64,000 bases of DNA from OLB7 sp966250335 (GTDB taxonomy: Bacteria; Bacteroidota; Ignavibacteria; OLB7). The notes below the pieces were generated by a model. It was not told where the DNA came from and did no database searches. It saw nothing but the letters and a program-made list of their open reading frames with translations. This document shows, one piece after another, positions 1-8,475 of the stretch (the stretch's first letter is position 1; every line of letters begins with the position of its first letter). The position numbers and the translations under genes were made by a program. The stretch is taken from positions 111,733 to 175,732 of the forward strand of contig CBINGZ010000006.1 in assembly GCA_966250335.1 (NCBI GenBank), read 5' to 3'.

Positions 1-418
1 TCGCCGGCAGCGCCGGGACCTTCACCTGAAGGTTGAGAAGATGGGTGAAGAGATTCCGGACATGGTCGTCGTCAAGGCTCGCGAGATGATCGATCTCCGA
101 TGTGATCCCGACCTCGAACTTGCCGACGGCCATGCCGTCGAAGTAGAAGCGTCGATACGCCAACCCCAGAGGAAACGGCGACCTGCCGACGAGATAGGGG
201 GGAAGTCTCTGAAACCGCACGGCCCTGTCCGCCTCGCAGATCGCCCCTTCCCCCCAGTCCGCCACCCCTCCCAGCCGTCGCTTCCGTATGGTGCCGAACG
301 ACCGCACGAAATCGACGTCGGGGGCCACGGAGGGCCAGGTTGGACGCCCCAGCAGCCGCAGATCCCCACCGGCAAGGAACCTCGAATCGGCGAGTGGGAA
401 TTGGATTGATGACAGCAT
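1..418 (-). CDS. Hypothetical protein, 3' end cut by window edge
   Basis: This open frame has no stop inside the window and runs off the left edge. It begins with ATG at 418-416 and gives 139 codons. The product starts MLSSIQFPLADSRFLAGG and contains the coherent stretch RFYFDGMAVGKFEVG near residue 95, with high GC at third positions as in neighbouring genes. Shorter frames overlapping it on both strands are proline/arginine-rich and look like shadows. I do not recognise the family. The sequence looks soluble and mixed alpha/beta, with no signal peptide or membrane segment. No clear Shine-Dalgarno is seen close to the start. Confidence 0.6.
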   Translation of the reverse strand, partial: MLSSIQFPLADSRFLAGGDLRLLGRPTWPSVAPDVDFVRSFGTIRKRRLGGVADWGEGAICEADRAVRFQRLPPYLVGRSPFPLGLAYRRFYFDGMAVGKFEVGITSEIDHLASLDDDHVRNLFTHLLNLQVKVPALPA

Positions 419-719
419 CGGGTACCGGAGAAAAAAGTGCCCCCTTCCGGCGAACGGAGGGGGGACTATCGGTTATTCACCGCATTTCTGACGAAATGCC
501 TACCGAAACATCGAGAGTTTCCCCCCCAACTATCGGAGGACGTCCGGATGGCCCCGTCCGCCGATGGACGGGGGGGAATACTCCCATATCCCATACCCTT
601 CGCCGCAATCCATAGTCACGGACGGTAGGAGGGATACGGCGGCAAAGGTATATGGCGGTTCGATAAATGTCAAGTGGTAACAAGAGTGGCGGGACGGAGG
701 GGGGCTGAAGGAGCGCGTT
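419..719. other. Intergenic region with a GC hairpin
   Basis: About 300 bases without a convincing gene. A perfect 8-bp stem lies at 552-559/566-573 (CCGTCC core, six-base loop), flanked by C- and G-runs. It is about 150 bases downstream of the NHL gene stop on the minus strand and could end that transcript, but no U-tract follows. Two similar words, GACTATCGG and AACTATCGG, lie next to G- or C-runs near 470 and 530. Nothing else is seen. Confidence 0.4.
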
Positions 720-1514
720 CTACTCTTCCGGCCGTCTAGGGTACATTACCCCCCTCTTCTCCTCCACGGCAAGGATGCTCCCCTCGTTCACCTGCATCGC
801 GACGACCGGCGACTGAAGGCCCGTGGTGTAGACATAGGCGCGATCCTTCAACGAATAGAAGGAGACGGAGAAGGAATCGGCCATCACGAGTGTATCGCGA
901 TCGATCGCGATCGTGTAGGGGACGATGTAGGGGGGGAAGGGAATATCGCGGACGTAGGTTCCGAACCGGTCGAACATCAGCAGCCGGTCACGGTCGAGCA
1001 CGTAGGAGTTGTTCTCCTCGTCGACCTCGATCAGGCGCGGATCGGTCAGGCGGCCCGCCCCGGCCGCGTTGTCGCCGAAGGTGCGGACGAATCTGCCGAT
1101 CTGGTTGAACCTGGCGATCCGCCTGTTCTCCCCATCCACCACCAGCAGATCCCCCTCGCGGGTGACGGCGATGTCGCGCGGGTAGCCGAACCGGGTGCGC
1201 TCGTCGGGATCGTCGCGGGTATAGATCGTTGTGATATAATCGAGCTCCCTGTTGAACCGCTGGACCCGGTGGTTGTTCATGTCGGCGACGTAGATGTCGT
1301 TCCCCTGCCGGGCCACGACCGCCACCGGTTCATCGAACTGGAGGTTATCGCTCCCGAGCCCGCTGACCGCGCGGAGCGAATCCCCCTGCGGGGAGTATTT
1401 CACCAGCATGTTCCCGGCGCGGTCGACCACGTAGATATTCCCCTGAATATCGTAGTCGAGATCCGCCGCGCCGGTGAACCGGCCGAAGCTGAGGATGATG
1501 AGGAGAAATTCCAT
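720..1514 (-). CDS. NHL-repeat beta-propeller protein
   Basis: 264 residues. Successive NHL-type blades are visible: DLDYDIQGNIYVVDRAGNML, then NDIYVADMNNHRVQRFN, then EGDLLVVDGENRRIARFNQI, then a weaker NSYVLDRDRLLMFDRFG. The pattern is that of a six-bladed propeller. The N-terminus is a short hydrophobic stretch (FLLIILSF) and not a convincing signal peptide. It starts three bases after the stop of the large regulator upstream, so the two are almost certainly one transcript. NHL propellers usually bind protein or ligand and have no catalytic residues. A role as sensor or partner of the regulator is inference. Confidence 0.75.
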   Translation of the reverse strand: MEFLLIILSFGRFTGAADLDYDIQGNIYVVDRAGNMLVKYSPQGDSLRAVSGLGSDNLQFDEPVAVVARQGNDIYVADMNNHRVQRFNRELDYITTIYTRDDPDERTRFGYPRDIAVTREGDLLVVDGENRRIARFNQIGRFVRTFGDNAAGAGRLTDPRLIEVDEENNSYVLDRDRLLMFDRFGTYVRDIPFPPYIVPYTIAIDRDTLVMADSFSVSFYSLKDRAYVYTTGLQSPVVAMQVNEGSILAVEEKRGVMYPRRPEE

Positions 1515-1517
1515 CGT

Positions 1518-4500
1518 TTACGACGTCTCATGTGTTTCCCGCATTCTGACCCGCTCGGCCTCCGTCCGTTTATCGAGCATCATCAGCGCCTTGCAGAGAA
1601 GATCGGCGATCTCCGGATCGCCTCCCAGCGATTCATGCCCCTTTCGCAGCACCTCCTCGGCGCGCACCAGATCCCCCTCTCCTAGAAGCCGCCGCGCGAC
1701 CTCGATCACCGTGGAGCGGAGCCGGCAGTCGAAATCGACGCGGGCCGCCTCGAAGAACGAATCGTGAAGCGATGGGAACGACGGTGCCCCCCTGGAGATC
1801 TCCAGCACCTTGAGAAGAAGCGGTGGAGCATGCATGATCGTCCCCTGCAGCAGCACGCCGCCGATCTCGTTGAGGAGCCTGTGCGCCTCCAGCAGATCGA
1901 CCGACACGACCTCCGGGTCGAGCCTCGGGGTCTCCGCCTCCGTGCTGATCGCCTCGTGCCCCAGCACGTCGCGCAGCCTCCAGACGGCGCCGTTCATCAC
2001 CTTCCGCGCGTACTCGGGATCGCTTTCGCCGCTGGAGGCGAGCCGGCAGAACTCGCGGTGCGACAGAGGGTTCTCCAGCATCCGATCGGCCACCATCAGC
2101 CCCAGCAGGAGCCGGAGCCTGGAGCCCCGGAGCGTCGCCGGTTCCTCGCCGTACTTCCGCACGGTGATCGCCCCGAGCATCGAGACCTCCAGCCGGAAGT
2201 TCCTGTCGGAAGGATTTTCCCTGGAGAGCCGCCTGCGCGTCATCCCCTGGATACGGGCGTTCCAGCCGTTCAGACCGTTCCTGGTAAGATATTTCCCCCC
2301 CCGGTCGAGAAGCGCCGACATGTAGGCGAAGAGCGACCGGTCGGCCAGCCATTCCAGACCGTGGAGCATCCCCTTCCTCAGTTCCTCCTGGAACCATGAG
2401 GGGATCGAGCCCGTCTTCGCCGCGACGGCGGCTGCGACATCGAGCGCCGTGTGGATCGCGAGCAGATCGCGAGTGCGGAGAACGGGTCGTGTTGTGATCT
2501 GTTCGATCAACCCCCTGGGGATCTCCGTCGTCGCCGGATCGAAGAGAGGAGCCGTCAGCAGGCGGAGCTGCGTGCCGGCCATCGAGGCGTCCCATGCCGT
2601 CCCGATCTGATCGGGGTCGCCGACGTTGAGTCCCGCGGCGACACGGATCTCGTACGGGACCTCCCCCTCGTTCCTGAAATATCGTGGAATGATCTCCCGC
2701 GCGAACCCAGCCTCCCCTCGCAGCAGAACGGCGGTGCAGAGCGCCGCGCCGAGCGCCGCCACGGAAGAGGGGAGTCTTCCCCCATTCTCCCGATCGAGTA
2801 TCGAACCGATCTCCCTCTCCGCCTCCTGAAGCGACCCGCCGAACGCCGTCCCGTGGATCAGCGCCAGTATCCGCCACTCGGCGACTGCCGGCATCAGCCC
2901 GCGCGCCTTTGCGTACGGTATCCGCTCGGCCACCAGCTTCAGCAGCTCGTCGACCCTTCCGGTCTCCGCCAGCAGCATGAACTTCCAGGTGGGGAAGCTC
3001 ACGTCGTTGTCGTCGTGGATCAGATCGTTCAGCTCGGCCAGAAGACGCAGGCGCCCCTGCAGCTCCTCCGCGGTCGAGAACCGGGTGAGGAGGAAGGGGC
3101 CGATCTTCCGCTTCGCATACTCGCGCAGACGCTCGGGAGCCTCGTACGCCCCAAGAATGAAGCGGAGATGATGTTCGATCGTATCGGTAAGCGAGTGATC
3201 CTGCACGGAGCAGGCGAGACCGGCGATGTTCTGGAGAGCGTCGATATATCGCTCTGTAAGATACATCTTCGGGTAGCCCTGCACGAGCTTCTCGAACTCC
3301 TCCCATACCTCCCGGCTCACCACTCCGTCCCGTTTGCAGAGAAGGGTGAAGAGATGGTTGAGCGCCTTCACCCGCTGCATGGCACAGCGTTCGGAGTCGA
3401 CGTTCGCCGTGAGTTCCAGATAGCGCTCGACCCATGTCTCCAGCTCGTCGATCCGGGATTCACGGCGCAGAAGCGTCAGTTTTCTATCGATGAGCTGCGT
3501 GCTAAGGTAGCACCTGTCGTCGCCGTCCCACTCCGCCTCCCGGCTCCTGAAGAGGCTTTCGGCCCCCTTCCAGACGATCGGGGCCTGCTCCCAGTCGGGG
3601 CTCTGGTCGAGCACGTCGGCCACGTTCAGCGCGCGTTCGACGGCGACGCGGACGAGATCGGAGGGGATCGGATCGGCAACCGGCCGCTCCCCGAGGAGCC
3701 GGAACGGAAGGATCGTATAAAGAGGTGTATCGACCGCGATGATCGTAACGAGGAGCGAAGCATCGCAATTCGATGATCGCACGAAATGACGGTGAAGCAG
3801 CGTGCTGGTGAAGGCAAGAAGCTGGTGGCTGCTCATCGGCCCCGGAAGCGGCGGGTTGAGCATCCCGGTGCTGACGATGAAGCCCTTGGCGGAGAGCGTG
3901 TCCAGCACCTCGTCCGCTCCCTCGATCACGGCGCGCGCCCCTTCAACCGCGAAGACATCTCCCAGACAGGCAAGGCGCTCGGCGGCGTCCCGCTCGGAAG
4001 GGGTGAGGAGCGCCGTCATCCCCTCGGCCAGCATGCCGACGCTCCGGCGCAGACACTCACGGACCCCCTCCGGGGAAACCGTCATCCGCCACTCCTCGGC
4101 GACCGGATCGGGGAGGAGCGACCCTTCCTTGATAAGCCGGCGCAGCGCGGTCCGGAGCGCCAGCGGATTTCCAAGGGTCTCCTCGTAAAGGATCTCGTCC
4201 GGCACCGACGAGGCGCCGAGCAGTTCGCGGCGCAGCTCCTCCACCTCCCACCGCCGCAGCCCCACCAGCTCGATCTCATCCACCAGATAGCGCTCGATCA
4301 TGCCGCGCGCCGCCAGCGCCACCGGGCGCGCCACGCAGAGGACCGAAAAGAGTTCGGTCGCCATCCCGTCCAGCAGCACCGCCAGCTCGCCGAGCGACTC
4401 CTTGGGGAGCAGATGGAGATCTTCGACCACCAGAAGCGTGGGACGAAGCCGGGCAAGCCGCTGGAGCGCCGGGATCACCGAGGAGAGCGAGTCCTCGATC

Positions 4501-4805
4501 TCCGATTTCAGAAGGGATTGCGCCGCCACGCTGTTCCGCAGCGTGCGCGCGATCGGGGGGATCAGAGGGGTTCCGGGAGGGGTGAGCTTCACATGGAGCA
4601 CGATCGCGCCGTCGTGCTGAACAGCCGGCAGCAGTTCCTCCAGCATCCGGCTTTTTCCGATTCCCGCCTCCCCCAGAAGCAGACCTACGCGCAGTCCGTG
4701 GGCGTTCGCCGTCGTCCGGCAGAAGCCGACGAGCCGATCCATTTCGTCGGCACGCCCGATGAACGGGAGCGTGCCCTCCTCGATGAACTCCGTTAGAGAC
4801 CTCAT
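1518..4805 (-). CDS. Large AAA/STAND ATPase regulator with C-terminal SARP-like domain
   Basis: 1095 residues from ATG 4805. Near the N-terminus is an ORC/AAA-type NTPase: Walker A GEAGIGKS at about residue 42-50 and Walker B LLVVEDLHLL about 85 residues later. A long helical, TPR-like middle follows. From about residue 875 there is a winged-helix region (LEVSMLGAITVRKYG, RLLLGLMVADRML, KVMNGAVWRLRDVLG) like the SARP/BTAD DNA-binding domain of AfsR-type activators, followed by a BTAD-like helical tail. Classical AfsR has the SARP domain first; here it is last, as LuxR is in MalT. An in-frame start exists at 4892, but its extra 29 residues look non-coding and GGTGAG lies before 4805. It probably acts as an ATP-gated transcription factor; its target is unknown. 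Confidence 0.8.
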   Translation of the reverse strand: MRSLTEFIEEGTLPFIGRADEMDRLVGFCRTTANAHGLRVGLLLGEAGIGKSRMLEELLPAVQHDGAIVLHVKLTPPGTPLIPPIARTLRNSVAAQSLLKSEIEDSLSSVIPALQRLARLRPTLLVVEDLHLLPKESLGELAVLLDGMATELFSVLCVARPVALAARGMIERYLVDEIELVGLRRWEVEELRRELLGASSVPDEILYEETLGNPLALRTALRRLIKEGSLLPDPVAEEWRMTVSPEGVRECLRRSVGMLAEGMTALLTPSERDAAERLACLGDVFAVEGARAVIEGADEVLDTLSAKGFIVSTGMLNPPLPGPMSSHQLLAFTSTLLHRHFVRSSNCDASLLVTIIAVDTPLYTILPFRLLGERPVADPIPSDLVRVAVERALNVADVLDQSPDWEQAPIVWKGAESLFRSREAEWDGDDRCYLSTQLIDRKLTLLRRESRIDELETWVERYLELTANVDSERCAMQRVKALNHLFTLLCKRDGVVSREVWEEFEKLVQGYPKMYLTERYIDALQNIAGLACSVQDHSLTDTIEHHLRFILGAYEAPERLREYAKRKIGPFLLTRFSTAEELQGRLRLLAELNDLIHDDNDVSFPTWKFMLLAETGRVDELLKLVAERIPYAKARGLMPAVAEWRILALIHGTAFGGSLQEAEREIGSILDRENGGRLPSSVAALGAALCTAVLLRGEAGFAREIIPRYFRNEGEVPYEIRVAAGLNVGDPDQIGTAWDASMAGTQLRLLTAPLFDPATTEIPRGLIEQITTRPVLRTRDLLAIHTALDVAAAVAAKTGSIPSWFQEELRKGMLHGLEWLADRSLFAYMSALLDRGGKYLTRNGLNGWNARIQGMTRRRLSRENPSDRNFRLEVSMLGAITVRKYGEEPATLRGSRLRLLLGLMVADRMLENPLSHREFCRLASSGESDPEYARKVMNGAVWRLRDVLGHEAISTEAETPRLDPEVVSVDLLEAHRLLNEIGGVLLQGTIMHAPPLLLKVLEISRGAPSFPSLHDSFFEAARVDFDCRLRSTVIEVARRLLGEGDLVRAEEVLRKGHESLGGDPEIADLLCKALMMLDKRTEAERVRMRETHETS

Positions 4806-5179
4806 AAGAGACTCACCGCATGGAATATTGCCGGACGGGAGAGACCCTTCCTTTCCCCGCTTCACGCCACCGACACCGGGGCACGCATACAACGTGCCGG
4901 CATCATGCCGCGCTCTGCTACCGCTGATTGTCCGGATGTGTGAAAAACGTCAGGTAGTGCGAATCGAATCGACGCCGCCCGCCCGGCGCCCTTTCCTGAA
5001 GGGCGCTCATCCACCTGCAGCGAACCGCGCGCCGCTCCCTGGCCCGCGTCCGCCGCGCAATCCGATCGTCCTGTACCTCCTCGGCTGCAATAATATGAAA
5101 GCGGTGGGAATTTACACCGCATCTTAAAGGAAATTATACCGAGGAGTCAGATTAAATTTTTCGAGAACGAGCCGGCAGA
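4806..5179. other. Intergenic region between regulator and isomerase
   Basis: 374 bases with no supported gene. It should hold the promoter of the regulator and the 3' end of the isomerase transcript. Two hairpins are visible: an 8-bp perfect stem at 4986-4993/4999-5006 (GCGCCCTT, five-base loop) and the terminator-like stem described at 5089-5120. The last 60 bases are clearly more AT-rich than the rest. Confidence 0.4.
5089..5120 (-). terminator. Probable intrinsic terminator of the isomerase gene
   Basis: On the minus strand a 6-bp perfect stem (GCGGTG/CACCGC, 5101-5106 with 5115-5120) with an eight-base loop is followed by TTTCATATTATT. It lies 60 bases downstream of the stop at 5180. 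Stem strength is modest, but the position and T-rich tail fit. Confidence 0.5.
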
Positions 5180-6253
5180 TCAGACCTTCGCGAGCTGCTT
5201 CTTCAGGTTCTCGATGATCGGCACGGGGGTAGGATCAGCCCCGTTCAGAAGGGCGAGATAGTAGCTGGTCCAGTCTCCCAGATGGATCAGGGAGAAGATA
5301 CGCGCCAGAAGGGTTTCTCCCTGCGACTCGACGACGTGCGTGGAGCCGGCGCTCTTCCCCACGATCTTGCGGGTGATCTCCATCCGCGCCCTGACCCGCT
5401 CGTGATCATCGCGATCCTGGAGGAAAATCGCGGAGAAGTTTCCGGTGAGCGCCTGCGGATGGCTCCAGCCGTTGATCTCGTTATGGTTCATCTCCGGCAC
5501 CAGGTTGCCGAACGCCAGGTTCTTGGCGTTCTCCTGGATCTGCCCGCGCCAGCGGAGGTTGACGGTGTCGAGCCGGTCGACGGGAGAATAGACGACCGGG
5601 ACGGTCCCGTGGAGCTTCTCCGCCAGCGCGAACGCCCTGTTCCCACGCTTCGGTCCGGCTGCGTACGTTTTCGAGAGCTTCTCCAGCAGGGGGATCACCT
5701 CCTCGATCCCTCGTTCGGTCTCCTCCCGCACCTTCGGTCCGAAGAGCTCCGATGTCACGGCAAGCGCATGGAGAAGGGGGAAGAAGCTGTAGGCGAGCGC
5801 GGCGCGCGGCTGAAGCCCGCCCGGCAGGATGATCTTCTTCTGTCTGTTCTCGTCGGCGCGCCGTCCCAGCTCGCCGCCGGTCGTGATCACCAGGACCTGT
5901 CCGGCCGCCGCACGGGCGGCTTCGTAGGCGGTCAGGGTCTCTTCGGTGCCGCCGCTGTAGGAGCTTGCGACCAGGGTCGTCTTGCCGGTCACGGTCGGGG
6001 GAACATATCCCCGGCCGACCGTGATATCGGCGCCGTGATCGGGGAACGCATGGATGTAGCTGCGGAGCAGATCCCCGCCGATCGCCGATCCCCCCATTCC
6101 AAGGATGACGATGTTTCCGGCCTTCCCTCTGGCCAGGGTCGGAGCGTTCGCCCCGATCTCGATCCCCTCACGCGCGTGGCGCGGGAAATCGGCGATGGCC
6201 GTGTACATGTCGGAAGGGTCGTGCCTGCGGAGTTCCTGCAGATCCATATCCAT
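5180..6253 (-). CDS. Bifunctional phosphoglucose/phosphomannose isomerase
   Basis: 357 residues, the usual length of the SIS-domain Pgi/Pmi family (interconversion of glucose-6-P, fructose-6-P and mannose-6-P; EC 5.3.1.8/9). The first SIS domain shows NIVILGMGGSAIGGDLLRSY near residue 47 and SSYSGGTEETL near residue 97. QPRAALAYSFFPLLHAL and LVPEMNHNEINGW are characteristic of the PGI/PMI clade. The start ATG at 6253 gives a normal N-terminus. It supplies sugar phosphates for glycolysis and, through mannose-6-P, for polysaccharides, and so may serve the capsule machinery at 24745. The gene ends 35 bases from the ArsC-like gene on the same strand. Confidence 0.9.
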   Translation of the reverse strand: MDMDLQELRRHDPSDMYTAIADFPRHAREGIEIGANAPTLARGKAGNIVILGMGGSAIGGDLLRSYIHAFPDHGADITVGRGYVPPTVTGKTTLVASSYSGGTEETLTAYEAARAAAGQVLVITTGGELGRRADENRQKKIILPGGLQPRAALAYSFFPLLHALAVTSELFGPKVREETERGIEEVIPLLEKLSKTYAAGPKRGNRAFALAEKLHGTVPVVYSPVDRLDTVNLRWRGQIQENAKNLAFGNLVPEMNHNEINGWSHPQALTGNFSAIFLQDRDDHERVRARMEITRKIVGKSAGSTHVVESQGETLLARIFSLIHLGDWTSYYLALLNGADPTPVPIIENLKKQLAKV

Positions 6254-6287
6254 ATATCGTAATAATGTTGTTGTGGATTGGGGAGCG

Positions 6288-6662
6288 TCAGATCTCCCGA
6301 AGGTTCCAGTCGGCGATCATCTCGCCGACCTTCCCGGGCGGCCGTGCCAGCCCCGCCCGGTCGCCGTATTCGAGGATGGGACGCTGGATCAGCGAGGGGT
6401 GTTCCGCCATGGCGTCGAGAATCCTCTCGTCATCCACGGCGGGGTCGTCCAGCCCCAGCTCCAGGTATTGCGGTTCCTTCGTTCTCAGAAGATCGCGGGG
6501 CGATATCCCCATCTTGCCGACCAGCTCGGCGAGCTTCGCGCGCGACGGGGGTTCCACCACGTAATTGATCGCGTCGTAGTCGACGCCCGCCTCATCGAGA
6601 GCGGTCATAACCGTCCTGCAGGTGGAGCAGGACGGTTTCTGATACATCGTCAATCGAGACAT
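6288..6662 (-). CDS. ArsC/Spx-family thioredoxin-fold protein
   Basis: 124 residues. The N-terminus MSRLTMYQKPSCSTCRTVM carries a CxxC (Cys12, Cys15) at the end of the first strand, as in the ArsC/Spx/YffB family. TKEPQYLELGL and SLIQRPILEYGDRAGLARPP match the family's conserved TxE and RPI regions. Glutaredoxin-coupled ArsC reduces arsenate, Spx binds RNA polymerase, and many members have no known activity. No arsenic-resistance gene is nearby, so a redox role is as likely as arsenate reduction. It lies between two same-strand genes with short gaps. Confidence 0.85.
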   Translation of the reverse strand: MSRLTMYQKPSCSTCRTVMTALDEAGVDYDAINYVVEPPSRAKLAELVGKMGISPRDLLRTKEPQYLELGLDDPAVDDERILDAMAEHPSLIQRPILEYGDRAGLARPPGKVGEMIADWNLREI

Positions 6663-6690
6663 CGTCTTCCCGGAATCGATGTGGAATTAA

Positions 6691-7512
6691 TTACTCCTCG
6701 CTCCCTTCGATCACGATCACGTCGCCGAAATCGGCGGCCCCGATGGCGCGCTCGCAGAGCGCCTCATCGAGAATGAGCTGCGCGAAATCGGTGTCGTGGA
6801 ATTCGGCGAACGGCATCGAGTCGGCTTCGCTGGTCAGCATGAAGGCGGCGGTCGACTTGAGCGCGGCAAGAAGATCCTCGTTCATGAGATCTTCCGGCTC
6901 CCAGACCATGCGGGCCCAGTAGAAGCGCTCCGCCTCGATCCGCTCCTCCGGGTAGTCGTAGGCGTAGCAGTCGAGATCCTCGCGATCGAAGATCGTCTCG
7001 TGCGGGATGATGGTGCTGTCGAGCAGGAAGGTGCCGACCTGGTAGAAGGTCGCCTCCACGATCTCTTCCTCGTCATCATCGTCGTCGTCGCCTTCATTGT
7101 CGTCGGCGTTCTCTTCATCCTCGGCCTCCGCCTCGTCCTCCTCCTTCTGCCGTTCCAGCGCCGCCTCGTAGTCGAGCGGGACCAGCGGCTCCACATCGTC
7201 TCCCTCTTCAAGAGCTTCCGCCTCGGCGATATGGAAGTTGAGGAACCACCATTTGCTGATCGTCACGACCAGGTTCATGTAGTCTTCGGGAGCGGTGACG
7301 ACGGTGGCCAGGCCGAATCTGGCATCGTTCCCCAAGTCGCGAAGGATTCCCCGTACCAGCCCGAACGCGGCGCGGGCATATTCCGGCGCGACGAACGCGT
7401 CGGAGATCCGCTCCAGGGTCTGCTCGGGGTCCTTCAGCTCCGGGAACCGCTTCCCCAGATCGGTGTGATTGTTGGTGTACATCTGTGGATGAAAAGTTTG
7501 TGTTGTGTCCAT
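6691..7512 (-). CDS. Acidic hypothetical protein with Asp/Glu-rich linker
   Basis: 273 residues from ATG 7512; an in-frame start at 7596 would add 28 residues that look non-coding. The N-terminal half contains ISKWWFLNFHIAEAEALEEG. The centre is a run of acidic residues including seven Asp in a row (about residues 145-165). The C-terminal half has FYQVGTFLLDSTIIPHETIF and RFYWARMVWEP. No signal peptide or membrane segment is seen, so it is probably cytoplasmic. I do not recognise the family. An acidic linker between two folded halves suggests an interaction or nucleic-acid-mimic role, but this is a guess. Confidence 0.7.
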   Translation of the reverse strand: MDTTQTFHPQMYTNNHTDLGKRFPELKDPEQTLERISDAFVAPEYARAAFGLVRGILRDLGNDARFGLATVVTAPEDYMNLVVTISKWWFLNFHIAEAEALEEGDDVEPLVPLDYEAALERQKEEDEAEAEDEENADDNEGDDDDDDEEEIVEATFYQVGTFLLDSTIIPHETIFDREDLDCYAYDYPEERIEAERFYWARMVWEPEDLMNEDLLAALKSTAAFMLTSEADSMPFAEFHDTDFAQLILDEALCERAIGAADFGDVIVIEGSEE

Positions 7513-7690
7513 AGCGACGAAAGCGGGCCAATATACGATGTTGTCGGAATACCGTCCTGCGGGAGTTCGAGGGGCCCCGACCTCCTCCTTTTTCATTCGA
7601 GCGATCGTCGGTTGACGACCGGCAACAACCGTACGGGCCCGGTCGTTCCAGTCGATGGGAAGAGAGGGATCGAGAGGAGACGCTCCCCTG

Positions 7691-8341
7691 CTATTTTCTC
7701 ACGCTCCCTTCCTCCAGACTCCAGAAGAGGAGATCGAGCTCCTGCGGATGCATCCCGCAGCTCGCTGCCAGTTCCATGAACCGGCGTTCCAGATCGAGAT
7801 AGATCTTTCGTGTTCCGATCGATTTCGGGACCGCCTCGAGCACGCCGCAGCGGACCATGTGCTTCAGGATATGGCGGTCGATGATCGCCAGGTCGAGATG
7901 GCCGATGTTCCTGAGCAGATGGGAGGATTCCTTCCACCCGAGCCCCTTCACGTTCGCCGTCAGCCACTCCCGTTGTTCGGCCGAGGGGATATCCGACGCC
8001 AGGATCGCCCCGATCCGTTCCCTGTCGGCGGCGATCCTCCGCAGACGTTCTCCCTTCTGATTATGGAATCGGATATAATGCGCCGGGTCGCGAAGATGTG
8101 GAGTCGGGTCGAACTCCTTCTCGGGGAAACCGCGCTCGCGCAGCTCCGCCATCACCAGCTCCGCGTGCAGCGCCCGCGACTGCGGGGTCAGGATGCAGAA
8201 GCAGAGCTCCATGACGTACTCTTCCGGCGGCACACGCCGGAACTCGTCGAGACGGCGGAGAATCGTCTCACGATGCAGGTGGTAATGATCGAGATATTCG
8301 CGCGGCAGACCGCGGAGTCCGGCGGATTCGGAGGATGTCAT
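7691..8341 (-). CDS. ogg: N-glycosylase/DNA lyase, Ogg2 type
   Basis: 216 residues from ATG 8341; an in-frame start at 8458 adds 39 residues that overlap the divergent promoter region and look non-coding. The helix-hairpin-helix is clear: NVKGLGWKESSHLLRNIG (residues 130-147) with Lys137 as the expected Schiff-base lysine, followed by LAIIDRHILKHM with Asp155 as the catalytic aspartate. The Lys-Asp spacing of 18 fits the Ogg2 group typified by Methanocaldococcus jannaschii Ogg. The enzyme removes 8-oxoguanine and nicks the abasic site in base-excision repair. It is divergent from the secreted glycosidase-like gene. Confidence 0.88.
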   Translation of the reverse strand: MTSSESAGLRGLPREYLDHYHLHRETILRRLDEFRRVPPEEYVMELCFCILTPQSRALHAELVMAELRERGFPEKEFDPTPHLRDPAHYIRFHNQKGERLRRIAADRERIGAILASDIPSAEQREWLTANVKGLGWKESSHLLRNIGHLDLAIIDRHILKHMVRCGVLEAVPKSIGTRKIYLDLERRFMELAASCGMHPQELDLLFWSLEEGSVRK

Positions 8342-8475
8342 GGAGTCGTCGATTGTGGAAATCCCCCCGGACGACCGTTCCGGGGGGTGTATCGCAGTCA
8401 CTGGTATGGACATCGGGGATTCTCTATATTCGGACCTGCTCGACCCGATTTCGAACATTCCTGCCCGGAGATCCC
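8342..8475. promoter_or_regulatory. Divergent intergenic region between ogg and the secreted glycosidase-like gene
   Basis: These 134 bases separate two start codons facing opposite ways, so promoters for both must lie here or just inside the genes. An AT-rich word, TCTCTATATT, at about 8420-8430 is a possible -10 region for the plus-strand gene. No strong -35 or operator palindrome was recognised. Confidence 0.3.

Noticed and set aside
22..409. Two short overlapping frames, one per strand, at the left edge
   Set aside because: A third frame on the minus strand, open to the edge, has far better protein character and codon bias.
6288..6662. Dedicated arsenate reductase of an ars operon
   Set aside because: No arsR, arsB or acr3 nearby; the fold is shared by Spx and other redox proteins.
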